Source: Hydrogenophaga intermedia
GTDB lineage: Bacteria > Pseudomonadota > Gammaproteobacteria > Burkholderiales > Burkholderiaceae_C
NCBI RefSeq assembly: GCF_023715105.1
Contig: NZ_JAMBNO010000025.1
Span: 1-45,884, forward strand
DNA: 45,884 nt
Reading direction: 5' to 3'
Every line of letters begins with the position of its first letter. Position 1 is the first letter of the stretch. The position numbers and the translations under genes are program-made. This document shows, in pieces, positions 34,840 to 42,700 of the stretch. Under the pieces are notes generated by a model that ran no database searches, had not been told where the DNA came from, and was given only the letters and a program-made list of their open reading frames with translations.

Positions 34840-35532
34840 CTAGCCAATTACTTCTTCCAGCAGGAGAAGCGCCAGAAAGCCGACAAAGAACATCGCCGTC
34901 ACCCAGGGGCGATCTGGCGTTTCGTGTGCTTCGATCAGCAGTTCTTCGGTCACGAGGTAGAGCAACGCAATCAGACCAAACGCGAAGAAGCCAGTCAGAA
35001 GAGGGTTGGGCAACAGCGCCACCGGCGCTCCAAGCAAGGCCCCGATCGGCAGCAAGAGCACGAGCGCGGCCGTGATCCAGACGACCCTGGCACGGGAGCG
35101 AACGCTCTCGCCGAGTTCCGTGGCCACTGTCAATCCCAGGAACAGAACCTCGATGGTCAGGGCGATGGTCAGAAGCAAGCCGACCTTTGGGCCAGCCGCA
35201 AACCCGATACCAAGCACCAAGCCATCAATCAGGATGTCGATGCCGATCACGGTCAGGAGACCGGCCGGCCCCTTCGCCAACGCTTCCAGATGCTTCACCA
35301 GCAGCATGGTGGCGACGCCGATTCCGCCGCCGATCATCGTCGCCCAAGGCGAGGCCCGGTGCATGATGTCGGGCAAGATTTCGCCGGCCGCCGCCGCGAA
35401 CACGACGCCAGCGGCGAAATGCTGAATCGCGCTGACCAGTGTTGGCCCCGGCCGCACGTTCACCGCGACCGCAGCTCCGATGATGGCGGCCGCTGCCGGG
35501 ATCAAGGTGTAGATCCAGGCCGAGATCACCAT
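34840..35532 (-). CDS. ZIP-family metal transporter
   Basis: A 230-residue inner-membrane protein with about eight hydrophobic helices. Helix motifs SAIQHFAAGVVFAAAAGEILPDIM and DGLVLGIGFAAGPK, with EVLFLGLTVATELGE, carry the His, Glu and Asp expected of a ZIP metal path. ZIP proteins usually move Zn or other divalent ions into the cytoplasm, which is odd in a resistance operon; some relatives are thought to work in balance or export. It starts three bases after the zinc-ribbon gene and is convergent with the kinase fragment. Confidence 0.88.
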   Translation of the reverse strand: MVISAWIYTLIPAAAAIIGAAVAVNVRPGPTLVSAIQHFAAGVVFAAAAGEILPDIMHRASPWATMIGGGIGVATMLLVKHLEALAKGPAGLLTVIGIDILIDGLVLGIGFAAGPKVGLLLTIALTIEVLFLGLTVATELGESVRSRARVVWITAALVLLLPIGALLGAPVALLPNPLLTGFFAFGLIALLYLVTEELLIEAHETPDRPWVTAMFFVGFLALLLLEEVIG

Positions 35533-35535
35533 GAC

Positions 35536-35838
35536 TTAAGTTACCGCGTTGCCGCACTGAGCACAGAATTTCGCGCCGATCGGAATGACGCTACTGCACT
35601 TCGTGCACGACGCTGGCACCAGCGATGTCCCGCACTGGCCGCAAAAGCGAGCGCCGTTCGGATTGATCGCTTTGCATTGCGGGCAAGTGATGCCGCTGGC
35701 CGAAGGCGCCGGATTGCGCCCCCAGTCGTGACTGCTGGGGCCACCGTGGCCATGGCTACTGCCATGCCCGTGGGAGCCGCCATGCCCCCCGCCGTGGCCG
35801 CCGCCATGCCCACCAAAAATTCGATCCAGGATTCCCAT
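35536..35838 (-). CDS. double zinc-ribbon protein with His/Gly-rich linker
   Basis: A 100-residue protein. After MGILDRIFGG comes a His/Gly/Ser-rich stretch (residues 10-35, repeats of HGGG and HGHGSS), then two zinc ribbons, CPQC-x(11)-CGQC and CTKC-x(11)-CAQC. No signal peptide, so it is likely cytoplasmic. It lies between the CadA-type ATPase gene (22-base gap) and the ZIP gene (three bases), so probably the same CadR-controlled operon. A metal buffer or chaperone role is inferred from composition and place only. ATG 35838 is preferred over 35847. Confidence 0.75.
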   Translation of the reverse strand: MGILDRIFGGHGGGHGGGHGGSHGHGSSHGHGGPSSHDWGRNPAPSASGITCPQCKAINPNGARFCGQCGTSLVPASCTKCSSVIPIGAKFCAQCGNAVT

Positions 35839-35860
35839 TTTCAACACTCCATATTCGGTT

Positions 35861-38299
35861 TTACTGACCCGCCTGCTGCCTGAGCAGCCTCAGCCCGTTG
35901 AAGACCACCAGCAAGCTCGCCCCCATGTCGGCGAACACGGCCATCCACATGGAGGCATCGTCGAAGATCGCCAGCAGCAGGAACACTAGCTTGATGCCCA
36001 GCGCGAGCGCGATGTTCTGCCATAGCACGGCGTGGGTGCGCCTGGACAGCCGGATCGTTTCGGGCAGGCGGCGTAGGTCGTCGTTCATGACCACCACGTC
36101 GGCGGCCTCCATCGCGGTGTGGGTGCCCGCGCCGCCCATAGCGAAGCCGATGTCAGCCTTCGCCAGCGCGGGGGCGTCGTTGATGCCGTCGCCGGTCATC
36201 GCCGTGACGCCCATGCGCTGCTGAAGCTCGCCGATGGCCTGCAACTTGTCCTCGGGCAGCAGGTTGCCACGCACCTCGGCGATGCCCGCCTGGGTGCCGA
36301 CGGTTTGCGCCGTCGCCAGGTTATCGCCCGTCAACATCACCGGCGTCACGCCCAATGCCTTCAGGTCGGCCACGGCCTGCGCGGATGAGGATTTGATGGT
36401 GTCGGCTACTGCACAGATGGCCATGACCCGTTCGCTGCTGGCCAACAACGTGACGGTGCGGCCAGCTTGCTCATGCACTGCAAGGCGGGCTTCGAGGTCA
36501 GCCGAACACTGCCCGCGCTCTTCAATCCAGCGGTGGTTAGCCAGCACATAGGTATGGCCGTCGATCACCCCCTGCACGCCGCGCCCGGCAACAGCCTGAA
36601 ACTCATCCACTTCTTGCGTGGCGGACGACACGCCATCTGCGATGGCCTTGGACACTGGATGATCCGACCGCGCTGCGAGGCTCTTGGCCAGCCCCTCCAG
36701 GGCTTGTTGGCCGAGTCCTGTGTCCACGGGCTCGAAGGCCACCAGCTTGGGCTTGCCTTCGGTGATGGTGCCGGTCTTGTCCAGCGCCACGGCCTTGATC
36801 TTGCGCGCCTCTTCCAGGTACACACCACCTTTGATCAGGATGCCTCGCCGCGCCCCAGCGGCCAAACCGCTGACGACGGTGACGGGCGTGGAAATCACCA
36901 AGGCGCAAGGGCAGGCGATGACCAGCAGCACCAGGGCCTTGTAGGCGGCCTGCATCCAGGTCAGCCCCATGAGCCAGGGCGCCAACAACGCAACGGCAAC
37001 GGCCAGGACGAACACCGCAGGCGTGTAGACGGCGGCAAAGCGATCCACGAAACGCTGCGTGGGCGCACGGGAAGACTGGGCCTGCTCAACGGCGTGGATG
37101 ATGCGCGCCAGCGTGCTGTCGGACGCGGGGGCCGTGACACGGATTTCCAACGCCGCAGCCTGATTGATGGTGCCGGCGAAGACTTCATCGCCGGGGCTCT
37201 TGTCCACCGGCAAGCTTTCGCCGGTCACGGGGGACTGGTCAATAGCGCTCTGACCTAGGCTCACGATGCCATCCAGCGGAACGCGCTCGCCAGGGCGAAT
37301 ACGCACGGTCATGCCCACAGTGACTTCCTTGACTCCCATGCGCACCCAATTGCCATCGTCTTGACGCACTTCAGCTTGCTCCGGCGCGAGCGCCAGCAGG
37401 CTCTTGATGGCGCCGCGCGCCCGATCCACGGCGCGGGCCTCGATGGCTTCCGCAATCGCATATAGGGCCATCACCATCGCCGCTTCGGGCCACTGGCCGA
37501 TCAGGAAAGCGCCGGTCACGGCCACGGTCATCAGGGCATTGATGTTCAAGCGGCCCTGCCGCAGTGCAGCCAGCCCCTTGCCGTAAACCGAGAAACCCGA
37601 CAGCGCGATGGCCGCCGCGGCCAGCGCCATTCCCAGCGCCTTGACAGGTACGCTGTCTGGAAAGGCGAATGCCAAGCCCTCGGCCGCCACAGCCAACCCC
37701 AGGGCGCCCAGCGACTTGCCCCATGTCGTCCAGAAGCCCGTTGGCGAGGCAACCGCAGCAGCCGACGAGCCTGTGTCGCCAAGAGGTTCCGGCTTGAAGC
37801 CTGCCTTGCGGATTGCGTCTAGCGCCTGCTGCAAGACAGGATCATCGGCGGCAATGGCCAACTCGCGTTCGCCCAGATTGAATTGCAGGCTACGAATTCC
37901 CGCCATGCCGTCCAACGCCCGGCGGATTTCCGACTCCTCCGAGGCACAGTCCATATTCGCAATGCGGAAGCGCTGGACATTCTTCGCGCCGAGGGGTTCT
38001 GGCTTGAAACCCGCTTTGCGGATCGCTTCTAGGGCCTCGGGCAGCGCGTGGTCATCGGCGGCAATGGCAAGCTCTCGATCCCCCAGGTTGAATCGCAGGC
38101 TGCGAATCCCCGCCATGCCTTCCAGCGCCCGGCGGATTTCCGACTCCTCTGAGGCACAGTCCATGTTTTCTATGCGAAAGCGTTGCGGCCCAATAGTCGT
38201 TGCATCAGACGCTGTTGGCTCGGGCGCCACAGGCACTGTTGCACAGCCACTCCCGCAGCAGGCAGCGTCGGCGTGTTGGCGTTGGTGGGCAGAGTTCAT
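35861..38299 (-). CDS. cadA: CadA/ZntA-type heavy-metal P-type ATPase with duplicated metal-binding domain
   Basis: An 812-residue inner-membrane pump for divalent soft metals (Zn, Cd, Pb). Two nearly identical HMA domains (about 39-103 and 109-173) each carry MDCASEE, where the usual CxxC second Cys is Glu. The core has TGES (359-362), the membrane motif CPC (463-465), the phosphorylation site DKTGTITEG (507-515), and MTGDGINDAPALAKAD. The start has AAGGAGA at good spacing. It is transcribed from the CadR-type promoter at 38321-38351, with the zinc-ribbon and ZIP genes downstream. The N terminus has an extra CCGSGC motif (14-19). Confidence 0.95.
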   Translation of the reverse strand: MNSAHQRQHADAACCGSGCATVPVAPEPTASDATTIGPQRFRIENMDCASEESEIRRALEGMAGIRSLRFNLGDRELAIAADDHALPEALEAIRKAGFKPEPLGAKNVQRFRIANMDCASEESEIRRALDGMAGIRSLQFNLGERELAIAADDPVLQQALDAIRKAGFKPEPLGDTGSSAAAVASPTGFWTTWGKSLGALGLAVAAEGLAFAFPDSVPVKALGMALAAAAIALSGFSVYGKGLAALRQGRLNINALMTVAVTGAFLIGQWPEAAMVMALYAIAEAIEARAVDRARGAIKSLLALAPEQAEVRQDDGNWVRMGVKEVTVGMTVRIRPGERVPLDGIVSLGQSAIDQSPVTGESLPVDKSPGDEVFAGTINQAAALEIRVTAPASDSTLARIIHAVEQAQSSRAPTQRFVDRFAAVYTPAVFVLAVAVALLAPWLMGLTWMQAAYKALVLLVIACPCALVISTPVTVVSGLAAGARRGILIKGGVYLEEARKIKAVALDKTGTITEGKPKLVAFEPVDTGLGQQALEGLAKSLAARSDHPVSKAIADGVSSATQEVDEFQAVAGRGVQGVIDGHTYVLANHRWIEERGQCSADLEARLAVHEQAGRTVTLLASSERVMAICAVADTIKSSSAQAVADLKALGVTPVMLTGDNLATAQTVGTQAGIAEVRGNLLPEDKLQAIGELQQRMGVTAMTGDGINDAPALAKADIGFAMGGAGTHTAMEAADVVVMNDDLRRLPETIRLSRRTHAVLWQNIALALGIKLVFLLLAIFDDASMWMAVFADMGASLLVVFNGLRLLRQQAGQ

Positions 38300-38320
38300 G
38301 AAATTCTCCTTTTCAGTCAG

Positions 38321-38351
38321 ATTGGAAACCCTGTACCCACTACAGAGTCAA
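38321..38351 (-). promoter_or_regulatory. MerR-type promoter/operator for cadA
   Basis: On the minus strand TTGACT (38351-38346) and TCCAAT (38326-38321) are separated by 19 bases, the long spacer typical of MerR-regulated promoters. An interrupted dyad (38328-38348; ACCCTGTA with TACAGAGT) fills the spacer. It lies 22 bases before the cadA start and between cadA and the divergent cadR. Confidence 0.85.
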
Positions 38352-38402
38352 GCGCCTACAATGAGCCTTGGAGAAAAACCCGCGACCGCTGAAGATGAAC
38401 TC

Positions 38403-38858
38403 ATGAAAATCGGCGAACTGGCTAAGGCCGCACATACCCAGGTAGAGACGATCCGGTACTACGAGCGTGAAGGCTTGCTACCCGAAACGGCCCGTACGGA
38501 TGGCAACTACCGCATGTACGCAGAAGAACACGTTGACCGGCTGTCCTTCATCCGGCACTGCCGGGGGTTGGACATGACGCTGGATGAAATCCGGGTTCTG
38601 TTGCGCTTCAAGGATGCACCGCACGAGAACTGCGCCCAGGTGAACGACCTGCTCGACGAGCACATCGACCATGTGGCTACCCGCATCAAGGAATTGAAAG
38701 CGTTGGAACGACAGCTCAAGACCTTGCGGGAACGCTGCCGTGAATCCCAGCAGGCCAGCCAGTGCGGCATCTTGACCGAGCTGTCCTCAGCATCGCGCCA
38801 TCTGCACGAACCGGCGACGCGCAGGGGCCATGTTCATGGGGCACATAGCCTCAAGTGA
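38403..38858 (+). CDS. cadR: CadR-type MerR-family metal sensor
   Basis: A 151-residue activator. The N-terminal helix-turn-helix MKIGELAKAAHTQVETIRYY and wing GLLPETARTDGNYRMY are typical. Metal-binding Cys are at 77 (HENCAQVN), 112 and 121, matching the three-Cys CadR/PbrR pattern. The C terminus ends with a His-bearing tail (HLHEPATRRGHVHGAHS), as in CadR. It diverges from cadA and would twist the 19-base-spacer promoter on binding Cd, Zn or Pb. The stop abuts the relaxase stop with no bases between. Confidence 0.92.
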   Translation: MKIGELAKAAHTQVETIRYYEREGLLPETARTDGNYRMYAEEHVDRLSFIRHCRGLDMTLDEIRVLLRFKDAPHENCAQVNDLLDEHIDHVATRIKELKALERQLKTLRERCRESQQASQCGILTELSSASRHLHEPATRRGHVHGAHSLK

Positions 38859-40853
38859 CTAGCCCAAAGAAACCCCAAGCCGACGCCCGATTTCCCATGA
38901 GGTCGTTCCGCCACGCACTGTCGCCGCAAGCGGCTGCCCCAACCGCTGCTCGATCACTGGCCTCCACGGTACCAGGCTGAAGCCCATGCCGTCGTCCAGC
39001 ATCGCATACCGACCGCTGGCGAGCATGAGGCTGCGGCGGTAGATGCCGGCCACGCGCTGGCCGTCGGCCACCGGGCGGTGCTCCAGGCCGGTTTCGGCGG
39101 CGATGTCCTTGGCGGCCTGCGCCAGCTCGCGGCTGCGCAGCGTGCCCAGCAGGTTTCGGGCGAGGATCACGCGCTGCCCGCGCCGCTCGGCCAGTCCCTG
39201 TTCGGCCAGGAAGTCGGCGCGCTGCTGCATCGCCTGCTTGGCCTCGCCGCCAAAGCCGAGGTCGCCCAGGCCCGAGCCGCCGCCGATCAGTTGCTGGTCG
39301 AGCCAGGTAGCCCCGATGACGCGGGCCTGCCGCTCGATGGGCAGCTGCGATTTCAGTTCCACGGCCACGCCGCCCAGGCGCTGCGCGTCGTACTGATGGC
39401 CACGCTCGGGCAGATCGTCCGGCACCTTCCATAGCCCTTCGGCCACGCGCTCCACGATGCCGGCGCGGCGCAGGGCTTCGAGTCGGCGGATGTGGGCCGC
39501 GACGACTTCCTGCGGATCACGGCCCGGCACGGCCTGACCCTGCGCGACGGCCAGGTGATGGTCGGTGCGGTATAGGCCGCCGCTCGCCAGTGCGGTGATG
39601 TTCTTGTCGGCTGCGCGCACGTCGGCCGATCCCTTCACCTCCACTACGGCGCCGGCCGGATAGTTCGCCAGTTCATCGTGTGCGTTGAGCGCGACGTAGT
39701 GGGCCTTGCCGTCCACGCCGTCGATGACCAGATAGCCCCGGTCGCGCAGCTCGTCGGCCAGCCCCTTCGCTGCCACGCGGCCGAGAATGGTTCGGCCACC
39801 TCCATCAGCATCTTGGCCCGGCTCGAACACCGCCAGCTCGCGCGGCTCGCCGCGCATGGCCCGCTGCATGGTGCGGATGATGTCGCCACGCTCGCCCAGG
39901 GCGCGCAGGGTCTTTTCGGCATCGGCATGGACAGCCCAGGTGCCCGGCTGCATCTCGTCAGCCAGGCCCAGGAGCTGCAAGCGTTGCAGGCGGCCGATCA
40001 GCAGCAAGCGCTGGCGTTGCAGTCGGGGTTCATTGAGCCGTTCGACATGCACCAGGCCATCATCGCCGGCCTCGCGCTTCAAGGTGCGATCCAGGCTCGT
40101 CCACCGCTCCTGATCCACCTCGCGTCGCAAGGTCTGCTGGATCTCCAGTTCGGTGCGCGGCCCCAGCCGTTCGGTCGCCAGTTCGGCGGCACGATGGCGG
40201 AACCCGTCGGCGATGTAGTCGCCCGCGATGATGAGGTCTTTGCCGGTGTCGTCGCGCCCGCGCACGACGATGTGCGTATGCGGGTTGTCGGTGTTCCAGT
40301 GGTTGACGGCTACCCAATCGAGGCCCGTGCCCAGGTCGGCTTCCATGCGGCCCATCAGGTGCCGCGTGTAGGTGCGCAGGTCTTCCAGCTCCGCGCCGTC
40401 CTCCGGCGAGAGGATGAAGCGGAAATGGTGCCGATCGTCGGCGCAGCGTTCCTTGAAGGCGTCGAGGTCGGCGGCATCGGTCAGCGGCCCGTAGGCTTGG
40501 CCCGGCTCGCCATCGCGGCCCACGCCGTCGCGCTCGATGTAGCGCAGGTGCTTGGCGAGTGATTGCGGGCTGGCCCGTTGCTGGTTGACCAGCAACGTCT
40601 TGATGGTCACGCGCCGCGACATAGGCGTGAGCTTCGCGCCTGCGAAGCGTGCCGCCGTATGCCCGCGCCCTAGTCGAGAGCCGGGCCGCTGGCCAGCGCG
40701 TGCGCTGCTGCCGCCGGCTGCGGGACGGCGCATCGACGACTTGCCACTGCTGGCCTTGCCTGCCTGCTTGAGCACCCTGGAGACGAAGCCCTGGCCCCGG
40801 TTCTTCGGGGCACTGGGTCGGATGCGGAAATCGTCATCGCGGCGGTCGGTCAT
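38859..40853 (-). CDS. VirD2-like relaxase (DUF3363 type)
   Basis: A 664-residue relaxase that would nick oriT and pilot the transferred strand. After a basic N-terminal region (1-85) comes the relaxase domain with a candidate catalytic Tyr105 in KHLRYIERDGV, the motif HHFRFILSPEDGAEL (142-156) and the metal-binding HTH (192-194) in NHWNTDNPHTHIVVRG. The C-terminal DUF3363 part follows. ATG 40853 overlaps the stop of the upstream ORF by four bases. It is the traI/traR-position gene of Tn4371-type elements. The cargo begins immediately after its stop. Confidence 0.93.
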   Translation of the reverse strand: MTDRRDDDFRIRPSAPKNRGQGFVSRVLKQAGKASSGKSSMRRPAAGGSSARAGQRPGSRLGRGHTAARFAGAKLTPMSRRVTIKTLLVNQQRASPQSLAKHLRYIERDGVGRDGEPGQAYGPLTDAADLDAFKERCADDRHHFRFILSPEDGAELEDLRTYTRHLMGRMEADLGTGLDWVAVNHWNTDNPHTHIVVRGRDDTGKDLIIAGDYIADGFRHRAAELATERLGPRTELEIQQTLRREVDQERWTSLDRTLKREAGDDGLVHVERLNEPRLQRQRLLLIGRLQRLQLLGLADEMQPGTWAVHADAEKTLRALGERGDIIRTMQRAMRGEPRELAVFEPGQDADGGGRTILGRVAAKGLADELRDRGYLVIDGVDGKAHYVALNAHDELANYPAGAVVEVKGSADVRAADKNITALASGGLYRTDHHLAVAQGQAVPGRDPQEVVAAHIRRLEALRRAGIVERVAEGLWKVPDDLPERGHQYDAQRLGGVAVELKSQLPIERQARVIGATWLDQQLIGGGSGLGDLGFGGEAKQAMQQRADFLAEQGLAERRGQRVILARNLLGTLRSRELAQAAKDIAAETGLEHRPVADGQRVAGIYRRSLMLASGRYAMLDDGMGFSLVPWRPVIEQRLGQPLAATVRGGTTSWEIGRRLGVSLG

Positions 40854-41293
40854 GGCTGCGCTCCCTGCAAGCTCTGGCGTGTCCGGGCGTGCGAAGCACG
40901 CGGGCACGCCTGCATCGGCGCGGGCCTCGCGCCCCACGCGGCACGGCGGCGAAGCCGCTCCGTGCCGCGCCACCCCCACGTGCAGACAGGCTTTCGACGC
41001 GGCCCCGTGCCGCGTCCTTTTGTCTTGCCTTCCGCCTTTGCCCCTCGCTGGCGCTCAGGGCAGCGGCGGCCCGGCGGCGCTGCTGCGCGAGCAGCCTGCG
41101 CGCCGGCGAACGCAGACACGGCCGCAGGCCGGGCGCGTTCGAGGCAAGACGCCTGCACGTTGGACTGCCGCACCGGAGGCAGCGCGAAGTGCGGTGCGAA
41201 TGCACCCGCACTGCACGCGCGACGACACGGGGACGAACAGCAGAACGACACGCCCGATGGCACGATGATGCGCAGCGAATCGGCGGCGATCAT
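40850..41293 (-). CDS. Arg/Ala-rich hypothetical protein coupled to traF and the relaxase gene
   Basis: A 147-codon frame whose ATG (41293) overlaps the traF stop by ATGA and whose TGA (40850) overlaps the relaxase ATG in the same way. The product is Arg/Ala/Pro-rich with several Cys (FCCSSPCRRACS, about 17-28) and no known domain. The double overlap suggests real translation or at least ribosome transit between traF and the relaxase gene. Against it: the same bases carry a cluster of perfect hairpins, and composition is like other low-complexity frames. It could be a leader-like linking ORF over an oriT. Confidence 0.45.
   Translation of the reverse strand: MIAADSLRIIVPSGVSFCCSSPCRRACSAGAFAPHFALPPVRQSNVQASCLERARPAAVSAFAGAQAARAAAPPGRRCPERQRGAKAEGKTKGRGTGPRRKPVCTWGWRGTERLRRRAAWGARPAPMQACPRASHARTRQSLQGAQP
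40876..41095. other. hairpin cluster, candidate oriT
   Basis: Four stems in 220 bases. 40876-40910: outer GGCGTG/CACGCC around inner GCGTGC-GAA-GCACGC. 40938-40968: outer GCGGCACGG/CCGTGCCGC around inner CGGC-GAA-GCCG. 40996-41016: GACGCGGC-CCCGT-GCCGCGTC, followed by CTTTTGTCTT. 41079-41095: GCTGCT-GCGCG-AGCAGC. The first two share the nested plan with a GAA loop. The site next to the relaxase gene fits an origin of transfer, but a nick site cannot be named. Confidence 0.5.
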
Positions 41294-41877
41294 GGGCGTG
41301 ACTCCAGCCAGACCGGACGTGCAACGCCGATCACGGCGGCGGCGCTGACCGGCCCGAAATACCGGCTGTCGAATGACGCCGGGTTAGTCGCACTGAGCAA
41401 AAACAGCTCGCCAGGCCGAAGGCGGCGGCACTGCGGCCAGGATGGCAGCGGCCGGCCCCAGCGATCGGCAGACAGCACGGCGGCCGAAGGCACGCCGTCG
41501 ATGCGGACTTTGCCGTCAGCGATGCACACCTCCTGCGGCGCGACCGCGCCCACGCGCTTGAGCAACGGGATGCGCGTCGGTAGGTAGCCGCGCTGCGCAG
41601 CGAGCGCGGCGGCCTCTGCGGGCAGCGGCACCAGCACGATGCTGCCCACGGACAACGGACGTGGCAGCGAGCTGGTGCGATGGTCAAGTGGATCGACGCG
41701 ATACCAACCGACCGCCACGCTGTCGGACGGGTTGTAGGTCAGGCGCGGCAGTGGATGCACGAAAGACGCCCAGGCCAGCGCAGCGAGGCCGCAGGCGGAC
41801 AGGCCCGCCAGCACGAGGCGAGCGCGCAGGCGCGAGCGAGAACGCGGCGTTGTGCCGGCGGTGGAAACAGCGGTCAT
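41290..41877 (-). CDS. traF: TraF-type S26 signal peptidase
   Basis: A 195-residue inner-membrane peptidase. One N-terminal helix (about 20-40), the Ser motif YNPSDSVAVGWYRV with probable nucleophile Ser53, and the general-base Lys107 in PLLKRVGAVAPQEVC. The later DRWGRPLPSWPQCRRL and ELFLLSATNPASFDSRYFG match TraF/LepB-type boxes. In RP4, TraF processes and cyclises the TrbC pilin. ATG 41877 overlaps the DUF2840 gene stop. Confidence 0.93.
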   Translation of the reverse strand: MTAVSTAGTTPRSRSRLRARLVLAGLSACGLAALAWASFVHPLPRLTYNPSDSVAVGWYRVDPLDHRTSSLPRPLSVGSIVLVPLPAEAAALAAQRGYLPTRIPLLKRVGAVAPQEVCIADGKVRIDGVPSAAVLSADRWGRPLPSWPQCRRLRPGELFLLSATNPASFDSRYFGPVSAAAVIGVARPVWLESRP

Positions 41878-42419
41878 GGCAGCGCCCTCCCGACCAGCCA
41901 GGCGGCGTGCCGCTCGGCGCTGTATTCGGGCAACGGCAAGCGCGCAGCGAGCCGGTTGCCCAGCGTGCGCCAGTACGCGGGCGAGGCGGTAGCGGGCGCG
42001 ATGCCCAGCGCCTCGATAGCGGCGATGCGTTCCAGCACGGCGCGCACCTGGTTGTCGCCCTCGACGTGCAGCAGCAGGCGTGCACTCGGCTGAACGCCGG
42101 GGATGCGCTGCGCCGCATCGAGCGGCGTGCAAGCCTGCATCACCATGAGCTGCCAGCGGATCGTGCCGTAGTCGTTGGCCTGCCAGCGAATGCGGCAGAA
42201 CATGGCGCCCGGCAGGAACACGGCGCAGCGCCGCCAGCGGTCGAGCTGGTGCGTGCGCGCAGGTTCGCCGAAGCGCAGGTAGAGCTTGAAGCGCGGTTCG
42301 ATGTAGGCCAGCGCCACGCGCGTCAGCGGCGCGCTGGCAGGCTGGCCGGAAGGTGCTGCGAGCGCAGCCGTGGCCGCGAAGGCAACAGGCGCGGGGGCAG
42401 ACGAAGCGGATGCAGTCAT
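41874..42419 (-). CDS. DUF2840 domain protein
   Basis: A 181-residue protein. After an Ala/Pro-rich N terminus the DUF2840 region starts at LTRVALAYIEPRFKLYLRFG (about 32-51) and continues RWRRCAVFLPGAMFCRIRWQ and GTIRWQLMVMQA. It is always found near traF in this class of element; its function is unknown. ATG 42419 overlaps the upstream ribbon-helix-helix gene stop, and its own stop overlaps traF, so it lies in one tightly coupled unit with parA and traF. Confidence 0.85.
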   Translation of the reverse strand: MTASASSAPAPVAFAATAALAAPSGQPASAPLTRVALAYIEPRFKLYLRFGEPARTHQLDRWRRCAVFLPGAMFCRIRWQANDYGTIRWQLMVMQACTPLDAAQRIPGVQPSARLLLHVEGDNQVRAVLERIAAIEALGIAPATASPAYWRTLGNRLAARLPLPEYSAERHAAWLVGRALP

Positions 42420-42700
42420 GGCGTGTTCTCCCTGCGGTGTTCTGGAAACTCCCGCTCCAGCAGGCCGCGCAGCAGGTCGGCCACGGTCACGCCCTGCGTG
42501 AAGGCCGACACCTTGATGCGCGCCCGCATGGCGGGCGTGATGTCGAGCGTGAGGCGGGCCGTATAGAGGTCGCCCTTGCCCAGCGCATCGGCGTCGCCCT
42601 GGCGAATCCACGCCTCGGCGTGCGGATTCGCGGGCGGACGCGCGCCGATGCCGACGCGCTTTACCGTGCGTTTGCTGTTCGGTGGCGGCTTCGCAGTCAT
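42416..42700 (-). CDS. ribbon-helix-helix protein, partner of ICE ParA
   Basis: A 94-residue basic protein. The C-terminal half reads DLYTARLTLDITPAMRARIKVSAFTQGVTVADLLRGLLERE (split as strand, helix, helix), a ribbon-helix-helix DNA-binding fold as in small ParB-type centromere proteins (ParG/ParR analogues). ATG 42700 overlaps the parA stop by ATGA and is preferred over 42709. It probably binds a centromere or operator near oriV and works with ParA in maintenance of the excised or replicating form. Confidence 0.82.
   Translation of the reverse strand: MTAKPPPNSKRTVKRVGIGARPPANPHAEAWIRQGDADALGKGDLYTARLTLDITPAMRARIKVSAFTQGVTVADLLRGLLEREFPEHRRENTP

Noticed and set aside
40996..41020. terminator for a plus-strand gene
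   Set aside because: A stem followed by CTTTTGTCTT looks like a terminator on the plus strand, but no plus-strand gene lies before it; a role in the hairpin cluster is more likely.
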